DNA of 10,703 bases, taken from contig JAUHYJ010000066.1 of assembly GCA_030425785.1 (NCBI GenBank), forward strand, positions 1-10,703, read 5' to 3'. The DNA comes from Acidimicrobiia bacterium (lineage in GTDB: Bacteria > Actinomycetota > Acidimicrobiia > Acidimicrobiales > Ilumatobacteraceae). The notes under the pieces were generated by a model that saw nothing but the letters and a program-made list of their open reading frames with translations, was not told the DNA's origin and did not search any database. How positions within the stretch are numbered: the stretch's first letter is position 1; every line of letters starts with the position of its first letter. Made by a program: the position numbers and the translations under genes. Below, in pieces: positions 1 to 6,173 of this stretch.

Positions 1-210
1 GTCGGCCGTGAAGCTGACGGGTTCGAGGATCGTCGTGCCGTCGTCGACGGTGCGGGCGACGCCCATGACCCGCAGGTGCGGGACGCCGGGCGATCCATCG
101 GTCGTGGCGCAACGGGCCGGCCGGTCCTGGTCGGTCGGACGGGCACGCCGCGTCCTGCGGAGATCGCGTGCGAGGGCGTCGAGTGTGGCGTTGGGTGGTC
201 GAGGGTCCAT
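1..210 (-). CDS. Unrecognised protein, N-terminal part (runs off the left edge)
   Basis: An open minus-strand frame of exactly 70 codons starts with ATG at 210-208 and has no stop before the window edge. A good Shine-Dalgarno GGAG (220-217) lies six bases before the ATG, which fixes the start. The first 45 residues are rich in Arg, Pro and Asp (MDPRPPNATLDALARDL and so on) and look unstructured. They are followed by a more ordered stretch, VPHLRVMGVARTVDDG, and then TILEPVSFTAD, which could be the first beta strands of a domain. There is no signal peptide or membrane segment. I do not recognise the family and the rest lies outside the window. It is divergent from the spermidine-synthase-like gene. 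The start is well supported; the function is unknown. Confidence 0.6.
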   Translation of the reverse strand, partial: MDPRPPNATLDALARDLRRTRRARPTDQDRPARCATTDGSPGVPHLRVMGVARTVDDGTTILEPVSFTAD

Positions 211-380
211 GTCGTGCTCCGTGTCGTTCGGTCGAGTCGTTCCGGACGCGTCGTCTCGGTCGTGTCGTCTTGGTCGTGACCCGAACGTACGGACGAGCGG
301 GTGGCCGGTCATCGGGAGCGATTCCCCATCTTTCGCTCCGTGCTCGGGCTGCCCTCGGGGGTTCGACGCCTAGCCTGCCG
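211..380. other. Divergent intergenic region with GTCGT-rich leader
   Basis: These 170 bases separate two divergent genes. The first 70 carry six GTCGT copies, which read ACGAC in the leader of the minus-strand gene. A TACGTT box on the minus strand (289-284) could be its -10 element, leaving a leader of about 70 bases. On the plus side TAGCCT (371-376) lies just before the next start. No RNA gene, terminator or larger inverted repeat is visible. Confidence 0.4.
371..376 (+). promoter_or_regulatory. Candidate -10 box (TAGCCT) of the spermidine-synthase-like gene
   Basis: TAGCCT fits the actinobacterial -10 pattern TANNNT. It ends four bases before ATG 381 and seven before a second in-frame ATG at 384, so transcription would begin at the start codon and give a leaderless mRNA. 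No Shine-Dalgarno sequence or clear -35 is seen. The same arrangement recurs before several other genes here. Confidence 0.4.
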
Positions 381-1853
381 ATGATGTCCGAGCCGTCTGC
401 CGACCGACCGACCGGTGCGCTCCCCGACTGGCTGGCGATCGCGCTCGTCACCGGCACGTCCGGCGCCGTGCTCGTGCTCGAGATCCTCGCCGGACGCGTG
501 CTCGCCCCGTACGTCGGCGTCAACCTCGAGACCTACACGGCGATCATCGGCACGATCCTGGCCGGGATCGCGGTCGGCGCGTGGGCGGGCGGGGTGGCGG
601 CCGACCGCTACGACCCGATGGCGCTCATCCCCCTCTTCCTCGTCGTGGGCGGCGGTCTGGCCGTCGCGTCGATCCCCATCGTGCGAGCGCTCGGCGGCGA
701 CGCAGGCGCCGGCGGATCGGGCGCCCCGAGCGTGCTGCTCGCGCTGTGGGGCTTCGGCCCGTCGGCAGCCGTCCTCAGCGCCGTGCCACCCGCCGTGGTC
801 AAGCTCCAGCTCCGCGACCTCGACCGCACCGGGACGACCGTCGGGCGCCTGTCGGCGTGGGGTACGGCCGGGGCGATCGCCGGCACGTTCCTCGCCGGCT
901 TCGTCCTCGTCGCCTACGCGGCGGTGACGACGCTGATCGTCACACTGGGCATCGTGCTCGCGATCTGCGGCGTGGCGCTCTGGCTCACCCGCCGTCTCGT
1001 CACCAACCAGGCGATGCTCTCGGCCGGAGGATTGCTCGCCCTCGCCCTCGTGGGTGCCGCGACGACGTCGACACCGTGCGACGTGCAGAGCGCCTACTAC
1101 TGCATCGCCGTCGTCGACGACGCCGACAACCCGACGGGACACGTCCTCGTGCTCGACGACCTGCGACACAGCTACGTCGACACCGCCGACCCGACCCATC
1201 TCGAGTTCTGGTACGTCCGTCGCATCGCGGAGGCGATCGACGCGCTGGGCCCGAGCGGGCCTGTCGACGTCGTCGCGATCGGCGGCGGCGCGTTGACGGT
1301 CCCGCGTTGGCTCGAGGCCACCCGACCCGGCTCGGACCAGACCGTGCTCGAGATCGACCCCGACCTGATCGACGTCGTCGACGCCGAGTTCGGGTTGCCC
1401 GACGTCACGATCGTCACCGGTGATGGACGGCTCGGTCTCCGCCGGCTGCCCGACGACTCCGCCGACGTCGTGGTCGGTGACGCCTTCGGGAGTCGCTCGG
1501 TCCCCTGGCACCTCGCCACCGAGGAGTTCTTCGACGACGTCGCCCGGGTCCTGCGGCCGGGCGGCATCTACGTCGCCAACATCATCGACGGGGGCGACGA
1601 GTCGTTCCTGCGCGCCGAGGCGGCCACGATCGCCACCGCGCTCCCCCAGGTCGCCGTCCTGCGCGGCCCGACCGTCCTCGACGGATTCGCCGGCAACAGC
1701 ATCGTGGTGGCGAGCGACCACCCGATCGACGTCTCCGCTCTCGACCCCGAGGGCGGCGAGTTCGTCGACGACCTCGACCGCTATCTCGACGACGCCCTCG
1801 TCCTGACCGACGACTTCGCGCCGGTCGACCAGCTCATCATCGGCACCCGCTGA
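381..1853 (+). CDS. Membrane protein with C-terminal spermidine-synthase-like domain
   Basis: 490 residues if translated from ATG 381; ATG 384 is equally possible. The frame stays open upstream to 168, but that stretch is Arg/Gly-rich low-complexity sequence without protein character, and TAGCCT just before 381 favours this start. About seven hydrophobic segments span roughly residues 15-235, then a soluble Rossmann-like domain of the spermidine synthase superfamily covers about 270-490. Visible motifs are the nucleotide-binding loop [12 protein letters not shown] (Gly301-303), the acidic strand end LEIDPDLID (Glu324, Asp326), TGDGR (Asp348) and VVVGDAF (Asp367). This two-part build matches proteins annotated as fused MFS/spermidine synthase. 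In that group the membrane half is not a proven transporter, and polyamine synthesis is not shown for most members; an aminopropyl- or methyltransferase-like reaction at the membrane is the cautious reading. It stands alone, with no speD or other polyamine gene nearby. Confidence 0.85.
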   Translation: MMSEPSADRPTGALPDWLAIALVTGTSGAVLVLEILAGRVLAPYVGVNLETYTAIIGTILAGIAVGAWAGGVAADRYDPMALIPLFLVVGGGLAVASIPIVRALGGDAGAGGSGAPSVLLALWGFGPSAAVLSAVPPAVVKLQLRDLDRTGTTVGRLSAWGTAGAIAGTFLAGFVLVAYAAVTTLIVTLGIVLAICGVALWLTRRLVTNQAMLSAGGLLALALVGAATTSTPCDVQSAYYCIAVVDDADNPTGHVLVLDDLRHSYVDTADPTHLEFWYVRRIAEAIDALGPSGPVDVVAIGGGALTVPRWLEATRPGSDQTVLEIDPDLIDVVDAEFGLPDVTIVTGDGRLGLRRLPDDSADVVVGDAFGSRSVPWHLATEEFFDDVARVLRPGGIYVANIIDGGDESFLRAEAATIATALPQVAVLRGPTVLDGFAGNSIVVASDHPIDVSALDPEGGEFVDDLDRYLDDALVLTDDFAPVDQLIIGTR

Positions 1854-1861
1854 CCTGTCAT

Positions 1862-1910
1862 CGGGGGTCAGGCACATGTCGCAAGGCTTGCGACATGTGC
1901 CTGACCCCCG
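1862..1910. repeat. Perfect 24-bp inverted repeat around one base
   Basis: The left arm 1862-1885 (begins CGGGGGTCAGGCACATG) is exactly complementary to the right arm 1887-1910, with a single G at 1886 between them. It starts eight bases after the upstream stop codon and ends 22 bases before the fcl start, so it fills the intergenic gap. No T-tract follows, so it is not a classical intrinsic terminator, though as RNA it would form a very stable hairpin. Other readings are a REP-like mobile repeat unit, a cruciform, or an operator, since the right arm reaches into the -35 region expected for the TACGCT box at 1921. The TCAGGCAC/GTGCCTGA core resembles palindromic repeats I recall as dispersed in other bacterial genomes; this is memory, not a search. 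Confidence 0.9.
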
Positions 1911-1920
1911 TTGCAAGGCG

Positions 1921-1926
1921 TACGCT
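1921..1926 (+). promoter_or_regulatory. Candidate -10 box (TACGCT) of fcl, leaderless type
   Basis: TACGCT fits TANNNT and ends six bases before ATG 1933, the spacing at which transcription starts on the A of the start codon. The run GGGGG just before the ATG could also act as a weak ribosome binding site. This box supports choosing 1933 over the in-frame ATG at 1876, which lies inside the palindrome. Confidence 0.45.
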
Positions 1927-1932
1927 CGGGGG

Positions 1933-2904
1933 ATGGGCCAGCTCGATCGTGATGCTCGCGTGTACGTCGCCGGACACCGGGGCCTCGTCGGTTCGGCGGT
2001 GGTCCGCCACCTGGAACACGAGGGGTTCACGAACGTCCTCACCGCAACTCGCGACCAGGTCGACCTGCGCGACCAGTCAGAGGTCTCGCACTGGTTCAAG
2101 GCGAACCGGCCCGACTACGTGTTCCTCGTCGCCGGCACCGTCGGCGGCATCCTCGCCAACAGCTCACGGCCTGCCGAGTTCATCTACGACAACCTGATGA
2201 TCCACGGCACCGTCGTCCACGCCGCCAAGGAGACCGGCGTCGACAAGCTGCTGTACCTCGGGTCGTCGTGCATCTATCCCCGCGACGCCGACCAGCCCAT
2301 GACGGAAGAGGCGCTCCTGACCGGCCCGCTCGAGCCGACCAACGAGTGGTACGCGGTCGCGAAGATCGCCGGCATCAAGCTCTGCCAGGCGTACCGCCGT
2401 CAGTACGGCTGCGACTTCATCTCGGCCATGCCGACCAACCTCTACGGCCCCGGCGACAACTTCGACCTCGAGTCGTCGCACGTCCTCCCGGCGCTCATGC
2501 GCAAGTTCCACGAGGCCAAGCGCACCGGCGACCCGGTCGAGGTGTGGGGCACCGGCGCCGCCTACCGCGAGTTCCTCCACGTCGACGACCTCGCGTCCGC
2601 CTGCCTCTACCTGATGGAGCACTACGACGGCGACGGGCACATCAACGTCGGCACCGGGGTCGACCTGTCGATCCGAGATCTCGCCGAGACGATCCGCGAC
2701 ATCGTGCACCCCGACGCCGAGATCGTCTGGGACGCGTCCAAGCCCGACGGCACGCCGCGCAAGCTGCTCGACACGAGCAAGCTGACGGCGCTCGGATGGT
2801 CGCCGTCGATCGAGCTGCGCGACGGCATCGAGTCGACGTACCAGTGGTTCCTCGACCACGTCGAGGGTGGGCTGCGCGGCGCATCGTCCGTCGCCGCCGT
2901 ATGA
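1933..2904 (+). CDS. fcl: GDP-L-fucose synthase
   Basis: 323 residues, the usual length of the family. The enzyme is a cytoplasmic SDR-fold epimerase-reductase that turns GDP-4-keto-6-deoxy-D-mannose into GDP-L-fucose with NADPH, a precursor for surface glycans. An N-terminal Gly motif GHRGLVG (14-20) binds the cofactor. The catalytic set is intact: Ser111 and Cys113 in GSSCIYP, Tyr140 and Lys144 in WYAVAK, and His183 after [11 protein letters not shown]. These match E. coli Ser107, Cys109, Tyr136, Lys140 and His179 with a constant offset of four. REFLHVDD and INVGTGVD further fit the family. The stop overlaps the marR start (ATGA), so the two are probably co-transcribed. The partner gene gmd and glycosyltransferases are not in this window. 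The reading frame is open upstream into the palindrome, but residues there ([12 protein letters not shown]) are unlike the family. Confidence 0.93.
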   Translation: MGQLDRDARVYVAGHRGLVGSAVVRHLEHEGFTNVLTATRDQVDLRDQSEVSHWFKANRPDYVFLVAGTVGGILANSSRPAEFIYDNLMIHGTVVHAAKETGVDKLLYLGSSCIYPRDADQPMTEEALLTGPLEPTNEWYAVAKIAGIKLCQAYRRQYGCDFISAMPTNLYGPGDNFDLESSHVLPALMRKFHEAKRTGDPVEVWGTGAAYREFLHVDDLASACLYLMEHYDGDGHINVGTGVDLSIRDLAETIRDIVHPDAEIVWDASKPDGTPRKLLDTSKLTALGWSPSIELRDGIESTYQWFLDHVEGGLRGASSVAAV

Positions 2905-3401
2905 GCGAGCGTCGTACCGACGCGGCCCGCATCGCGCTCGCATGGCGCGAACTGCGTCGCGGCGCCTCCGGCCAGGTGCTGCGCAGCCATCTCCTCGGCC
3001 CCGACGGACCCCGCCTCGAGCAGGCCCAACTCGACGCGCTCGAGATCATCGCCGCCGAGCCCGACGGCCTGCCGATGGGCGACTTCGCCGACGCGCTCCG
3101 CGTCGAGCCGAGCTCGGCGACCCGCGCCGTCGACCGTCTCGTGCGGCTCGGCCTGGCCGAGCGCATCCGCCACGACGGCGACAAGCGGATCGTCCTCGCA
3201 CGGGCGACGGCCGATGGCGCCGCCACCGTCGCCCAGGTGCAGCGGCTCAGGGCGAGCGGCATGCAGCGCCTGCTCGAACCGTTCGACGACGACGAGCAGG
3301 CCCAGCTGGCGTCACTGCTCGAACGGCTCGTCGACTCGATCGACCGCGTCGTGGCCGAGCTGGCGGCCGAGGTGGCGGCCGAGACGTCAGGGCGTCGCTG
3401 A
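2901..3401 (+). CDS. MarR-family transcriptional regulator
   Basis: 166 residues, typical MarR length. Helical N-terminus, then a winged helix-turn-helix: [34 protein letters not shown] (around residues 57-90) followed by the wing [13 protein letters not shown], which has the conserved Asp/Arg of MarR wings (DxR-like DKR). A C-terminal dimerisation helix pair follows ([31 protein letters not shown]). No cysteine is present, so thiol-based sensing is unlikely; the ligand is unknown. The ATG overlaps the fcl stop by ATGA, indicating translational coupling. MarR proteins often bind palindromes near their own promoter, so the inverted repeat before fcl is a possible but unproven target. Its 3' end meets the convergent hydrolase gene with only six bases between the stops. 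Confidence 0.88.
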   Translation: MSERRTDAARIALAWRELRRGASGQVLRSHLLGPDGPRLEQAQLDALEIIAAEPDGLPMGDFADALRVEPSSATRAVDRLVRLGLAERIRHDGDKRIVLARATADGAATVAQVQRLRASGMQRLLEPFDDDEQAQLASLLERLVDSIDRVVAELAAEVAAETSGRR

Positions 3402-3407
3402 AGCCGC

Positions 3408-4103
3408 TCAGCCGTCGAGCGCGAGCGTCGCCGGGAGCCAGTCGTCGAGCCGTTCGAGGATCGCGGCGTCACTGCGGCCGAGCAGGTGACCGTCGCCCGG
3501 CAGCGTGACCAGCTCACCCGAGCCGGCGATCATCCGCACCATCTCGCTGGCCTGGACCGGCAGCAGCTCGTCGCGGTCGCCGTGGAACAGCAGCAACGGA
3601 CGACCCGCCAGCGCGCCGGCGACCTCGCACCCGGCCGACTGCGTGGCGAAGGTGACGACGCCCGCGACCTCGGCCGTCATCACCACCGCCACCCGGACCG
3701 CGACCGCGCCGCCGAAGCTGTGTCCCATGACGACGACCCGCTCGGCGCCGTCAGCGACCGCCATCTCGACCGCGCACGCCACGTCGTGCGCGCATCGGTC
3801 GAGGTCGTTCGGGATGCGGTACCCGACCCGGTACACGCCGACGCCGCGGGCGGGCCATCGACGGGCCAGCTCGACGTACAACGCGTGGCCGGGCCCGAGC
3901 ACGCCGCCCATCGCTCCACCGCACGCCACGATCGCCGCCCGCTGGTCGTCGGCTCGGTCGGCGAACACGGTCAGGAGACCGTGCGGGGTGTACATCTCGA
4001 CGTGCTCGGTACCGGCGTGCTGTTCGGCCGACGAGCGTGCGAACACCTGGAGCGAATCGAGTGCTCGGGGCCCGGGAGACCGCTCCGCATCACGCGAGTC
4101 CAT
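3408..4103 (-). CDS. Alpha/beta hydrolase, small single-domain
   Basis: 231 residues with an alpha/beta hydrolase layout. The nucleophile is Ser129 in [11 protein letters not shown], the acid is Asp178 in [13 protein letters not shown], and the base is His206 in [16 protein letters not shown] turn at about 62-67 is probably the oxyanion-hole region. There is no signal peptide or lipobox, so it is likely cytoplasmic. An in-frame Met37 (MYTPHGLL) close to the first core strand is an alternative start. ATG 4103 is preferred because a minus-strand TACGGT box (4115-4110) ends exactly six bases before it. The substrate cannot be told; the length and motifs fit short esterase or dienelactone-hydrolase-like proteins. 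It is divergent from sigR with 65 bases between starts, but nothing links its function to thiol stress. Confidence 0.85.
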   Translation of the reverse strand: MDSRDAERSPGPRALDSLQVFARSSAEQHAGTEHVEMYTPHGLLTVFADRADDQRAAIVACGGAMGGVLGPGHALYVELARRWPARGVGVYRVGYRIPNDLDRCAHDVACAVEMAVADGAERVVVMGHSFGGAVAVRVAVVMTAEVAGVVTFATQSAGCEVAGALAGRPLLLFHGDRDELLPVQASEMVRMIAGSGELVTLPGDGHLLGRSDAAILERLDDWLPATLALDG

Positions 4104-4109
4104 GGCCGG

Positions 4110-4115
4110 ACCGTA
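4110..4115 (-). promoter_or_regulatory. Candidate -10 box (TACGGT) of the hydrolase gene
   Basis: On the minus strand TACGGT fits TANNNT and is followed by six bases and then ATG at 4103, the leaderless spacing. No Shine-Dalgarno sequence is visible. It lies in the 65-base gap shared with the divergent sigR promoter. Confidence 0.42.
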
Positions 4116-4154
4116 CCGGGGGACGTTCGCTGCATCCGCGTCGGACCACCGCGT

Positions 4155-4160
4155 TAGGGT
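4155..4160 (+). promoter_or_regulatory. Candidate -10 box (TAGGGT) of sigR
   Basis: TAGGGT fits TANNNT and ends eight bases before the GTG start at 4169, suggesting a leaderless or nearly leaderless mRNA. The embedded AGGG is a possible but distant ribosome site. I looked for the SigR-type autoregulatory promoter (GGGAAT, about 18 bases, GTT) upstream and did not find one on this strand in the gap. Confidence 0.4.
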
Positions 4161-4168
4161 CGGCGCTC

Positions 4169-4759
4169 GTGGCCGACCAGAGCACGTTCGCCGACCAGGC
4201 GATGGAGTACGCGCCCCAGCTGTACTCGGCCGCGCTGCGGATGACCCGCAACCAGGCCGACGCCGAGGACCTCGTGCAGGAGGCCTACCTGCGCGGGTTC
4301 CGGAGCTTCCACACCTTCCAGGAGGGCACCAACCTGCGGGCCTGGCTGTTCCGCATCCTGACCAACGCGTACATCAACAAGTACCGGGCCAAGCAGCGCC
4401 GACCGCAGGAGACCGACCTCGCCGACGTCGAGGACCTCTACCTGTACCGCCGACTCGGCTCGCTCGAGACCGCGGCGGCGTCGATGTCGGCCGAGGAGCA
4501 GTTCCTCGACCTGTTCACCGACGACGAGGTCAAGCACGCGCTCGAGGAGCTCCCCGAGAACTTCCGGTTGCCGGTCCTGCTCGCCGATGTCGAGGGATTC
4601 GCGTACAAGGAGATCGCCGAGATGCTCGAGATCCCGATCGGCACCGTGATGAGTCGACTGCATCGGGGAAGAAAAGCGATGCAACGCGCGTTGTACGAGT
4701 ACGCCGAAGCACGCGGGCTCACCGTCGAACCAGCCGAATCGCCCGCCGACACCTCGTAG
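4169..4759 (+). CDS. sigR: ECF sigma factor, SigR/SigH type
   Basis: 196 residues from GTG 4169. An RNA polymerase sigma subunit that directs the thiol-oxidative (disulfide) stress response in Actinobacteria. Region 2 holds [14 protein letters not shown] (about 31-44) and [26 protein letters not shown]; the latter, with the following [11 protein letters not shown], is the hallmark of the SigR/SigH group. Region 4 runs from [11 protein letters not shown] (128 on) through [26 protein letters not shown], the DNA-binding helix-turn-helix. There is no extra C-terminal domain. The frame is open upstream to 4037, but that extension overlaps the divergent hydrolase gene and has no sigma-factor character, so GTG is chosen. 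The rsrA-like gene begins 14 bases after the stop, giving the standard sigma/anti-sigma operon. The GTG start and the missing own-type promoter suggest constitutive low expression with control mainly by the anti-sigma factor. Confidence 0.93.
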   Translation: MADQSTFADQAMEYAPQLYSAALRMTRNQADAEDLVQEAYLRGFRSFHTFQEGTNLRAWLFRILTNAYINKYRAKQRRPQETDLADVEDLYLYRRLGSLETAAASMSAEEQFLDLFTDDEVKHALEELPENFRLPVLLADVEGFAYKEIAEMLEIPIGTVMSRLHRGRKAMQRALYEYAEARGLTVEPAESPADTS

Positions 4760-4773
4760 AACACCAACGCACG

Positions 4774-5031
4774 ATGCCCGACTGCAACGAAACGCTCCGC
4801 GAACTCGACGCCTTCCTCGACGACGAACTCAGCGACGAGGTCCGCGTGCACATCCACGAGCATCTCGACGGTTGCTACGACTGCCTCCAGACCTTCGAGT
4901 TCCACGCCGAGCTGAAGATCGCGATCCGGCGCAAGTGCACCAACGACGAGATGCCGGCCGGGCTGCTCTCGAAGATCGAGCGGTGCTTCGACACCGACTT
5001 CGACGGCGACGGCGTCGTCGGCGGCAGCTGA
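4774..5031 (+). CDS. rsrA: Zinc-containing redox anti-sigma factor, RsrA-like
   Basis: 85 residues. Under reducing conditions RsrA holds SigR inactive; disulfide formation and zinc loss release it. The zinc anti-sigma motif is present: His30-x3-Cys34-x2-Cys37 (HEHLDGCYDC), with Cys4 near the N-terminus. These align with S. coelicolor RsrA Cys11, His37, Cys41 and Cys44 with a constant offset of seven, so the zinc ligands and redox pair are all kept. After the motif S. coelicolor has adjacent cysteines 61-62; here the first is Lys54 and only Cys55 remains. An extra Cys71 lies in the short acidic tail (CFDTDFDGDGVV), which is shorter than in the Streptomyces protein. It lies directly downstream of sigR. 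No clear ribosome binding site is seen, so coupling to sigR translation is possible. Confidence 0.9.
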   Translation: MPDCNETLRELDAFLDDELSDEVRVHIHEHLDGCYDCLQTFEFHAELKIAIRRKCTNDEMPAGLLSKIERCFDTDFDGDGVVGGS

Positions 5032-5076
5032 CCGACTCGAGCCGGCCGGGATTCCCCCGAACGACGGTTTCCTCGC

Positions 5077-5082
5077 TACGCT
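5077..5082 (+). promoter_or_regulatory. Candidate -10 box (TACGCT) of the small membrane protein/tilS unit
   Basis: TACGCT, the same hexamer as before fcl, ends seven bases before ATG 5090. This is leaderless spacing and supports both the start and the reality of the short gene. It would drive the small gene and tilS independently of sigR-rsrA, which ends 58 bases upstream of the ATG. Confidence 0.45.
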
Positions 5083-5089
5083 GACGCCC

Positions 5090-5242
5090 ATGCTCGCCGC
5101 GTACATCTGGCACTGGTGGATCGGCCTCGTCATGCTGCTCGCCGGCGTCGGGGCCAGCCTCGCCCTCATCGTGGGCTACCTCAAGCAGGTGTCGTCGCAG
5201 CGCTACCCCGGCGGCAAGCGCGGTCGCGAGCAAGAGCTCTGA
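5090..5242 (+). CDS. Small single-pass membrane protein, 50 residues
   Basis: The short ORF MLAAYIWHWWIGLVMLLAGV continues with GASLALIVGYLKQVSSQ and a basic hydrophilic tail ending KRGREQEL. One membrane helix covers about residues 5-35, with the Trp-rich start (WHWW) at the interface; the lysine/arginine-rich C-terminus predicts it faces the cytoplasm. A TACGCT box lies seven bases before the ATG. Its stop TGA forms CTGA with the probable tilS start, so it looks like the first gene of a tilS unit. The family and function are not recognised. The evidence that it is real is its composition, promoter position and fit to the gap. Confidence 0.65.
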   Translation: MLAAYIWHWWIGLVMLLAGVGASLALIVGYLKQVSSQRYPGGKRGREQEL

Positions 5243-6108
5243 CCGACCTCTCGCTCCTCCTCCCCCGCTGCACCTTCCCCCCTCCGGGCACGGCTGTCGC
5301 CGTCGCGTTCTCGGGCGGCCCCGACTCCACCGCGCTCGTCGTCCTCGCCCGCGAGCACGGTCTGGTCGTGACCGCGCACCACGTCGACCACGGCATCCGG
5401 CCCGCGTCCGACGACGATGCCGAACGCGCTCGGGCGATCGCGGCGGGGCTCGGTGTCGACGTCGTCGCCCACCGGGTCACGGTCGACCCCGGTCCGAACG
5501 TCGAGGCGCGAGCACGCGAGGCGCGCCGGCGGGTGCTGCCCCCCGATGCCATGACGGCCCACACCCTCGACGACCAGGCCGAGACACTGCTGCTCCGACT
5601 GGTACGCGGCAGCGCGACGACGGGGCTGGGCGCGATGGCACCCGGGCCGACGAAGCCACTCCTCGCGCTCCGGCGCCACGAGACCGCCGAGGTCTGCCGC
5701 CACGCCGGCATCGAGCCGCTCCACGACCCGATGAACGACGACCCGTCGATCTGGCGCACCCGGGTCCGCTCCGAGCTGCTCCCGCTGCTCGACGACATCG
5801 CCGGCCGCGACGTCGCTCCGATCCTCGCCCGCACGGCCGCGCTGTTGCGCGACGACGACGCCTTCCTCGACCGTGCGGCCGCCGAGATCGACCCGACCGA
5901 CGCACGCGCCGTCGCCGCCGCCGATCCCGTCGTCGCCCGGCGGGCCCTGCGTCGCTGGCTCACCGTCGACGGCTACCCACCCGATCGCGCCGCGATCGAC
6001 CGCGTCCTGGCCGTCGCCCGCGGCGAGGCGACGGCCTGCGAGCTCCCCGGCGGGCGCCGCGTCGAGCGATCTCGGCAGCGCTTCGCCATCGTCGAGACCG
6101 GCGAGTAA
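5239..6108 (+). CDS. tilS: tRNA(Ile)-lysidine synthetase
   Basis: About 289 residues if begun at CTG 5239. TilS attaches lysine to C34 of the CAU-anticodon isoleucine tRNA using ATP, so that it reads AUA; it is normally essential. The PP-loop SGGPDS (25-30) activates ATP; HHVDHGIRP, TAHTLDDQAETLLLRLVRG and the later DPMNDDPSIWRTRVRSELLPLL are all family signatures. The C-terminal part is short, so this is the compact form without the full C-terminal domain of E. coli TilS (432 residues). The start is a problem: the frame has no ATG, GTG or TTG between 5119 and the PP-loop. The choices are ATG 5116, deep inside the preceding small gene and encoding an Arg-rich run, or CTG 5239, which overlaps the previous stop as CTGA and leaves 24 residues before the PP-loop, as usual. 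I favour CTG. The usual neighbours hpt and ftsH do not follow. Confidence 0.9.
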   Translation: MTDLSLLLPRCTFPPPGTAVAVAFSGGPDSTALVVLAREHGLVVTAHHVDHGIRPASDDDAERARAIAAGLGVDVVAHRVTVDPGPNVEARAREARRRVLPPDAMTAHTLDDQAETLLLRLVRGSATTGLGAMAPGPTKPLLALRRHETAEVCRHAGIEPLHDPMNDDPSIWRTRVRSELLPLLDDIAGRDVAPILARTAALLRDDDAFLDRAAAEIDPTDARAVAAADPVVARRALRRWLTVDGYPPDRAAIDRVLAVARGEATACELPGGRRVERSRQRFAIVETGE

Positions 6109-6111
6109 CAT
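6106..6111 (+). promoter_or_regulatory. Weak candidate -10 box (TAACAT) before the leader ORF
   Basis: TAACAT fits TANNNT and shares its first three bases with the tilS stop codon. It ends 11 bases before ATG 6123, farther than the leaderless spacing seen elsewhere, and GAAG (6114-6117) may serve as a weak ribosome site for the leader ORF. Read-through from tilS is equally possible. Confidence 0.25.
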
Positions 6112-6122
6112 CTGAAGCCGCC

Positions 6123-6173
6123 ATGCAGAACGTCGCCGCCATCCACACCCCTGCACCGTGGGGTCGTCGCTGA
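6123..6173 (+). CDS. Possible leader peptide, 16 residues
   Basis: A short ORF encoding MQNVAAIHTPAPWGRR begins 14 bases after the tilS stop. Its TGA overlaps the next gene's ATG by one base (TGATG at 6171-6175), the same junction used between genes of the right-hand operon. Translation of this ORF would carry ribosomes to the next start, which itself has no Shine-Dalgarno sequence. The TPAP stretch could slow ribosomes, but no attenuator or amino-acid run is evident. It may also be chance. Confidence 0.35.
   Translation: MQNVAAIHTPAPWGRR

Noticed and set aside
8..373. Plus-strand open frame over the left edge
   Set aside because: Arg/Ser-rich translation without domain character; it lies opposite a minus-strand ORF with a good GGAG site and ends in the intergenic region.
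1876..1932. N-terminal extension of fcl beginning in the palindrome
   Set aside because: The extra residues ([12 protein letters not shown] and on) come from the inverted repeat, are not seen in the family, and the Rossmann motif is correctly placed from ATG 1933.
309..2099. Long minus-strand open frame (596 codons)
   Set aside because: It is antisense to two well-recognised genes, its Asp/Arg/Val/Gly-rich translation has no fold motifs, and long antisense frames are expected at this GC content.
5032..5062. SigR-like GGGAAT near 5055 on the minus strand
   Set aside because: It faces back into rsrA and has GTC rather than GTT at 18 bases; no gene begins there on that strand.
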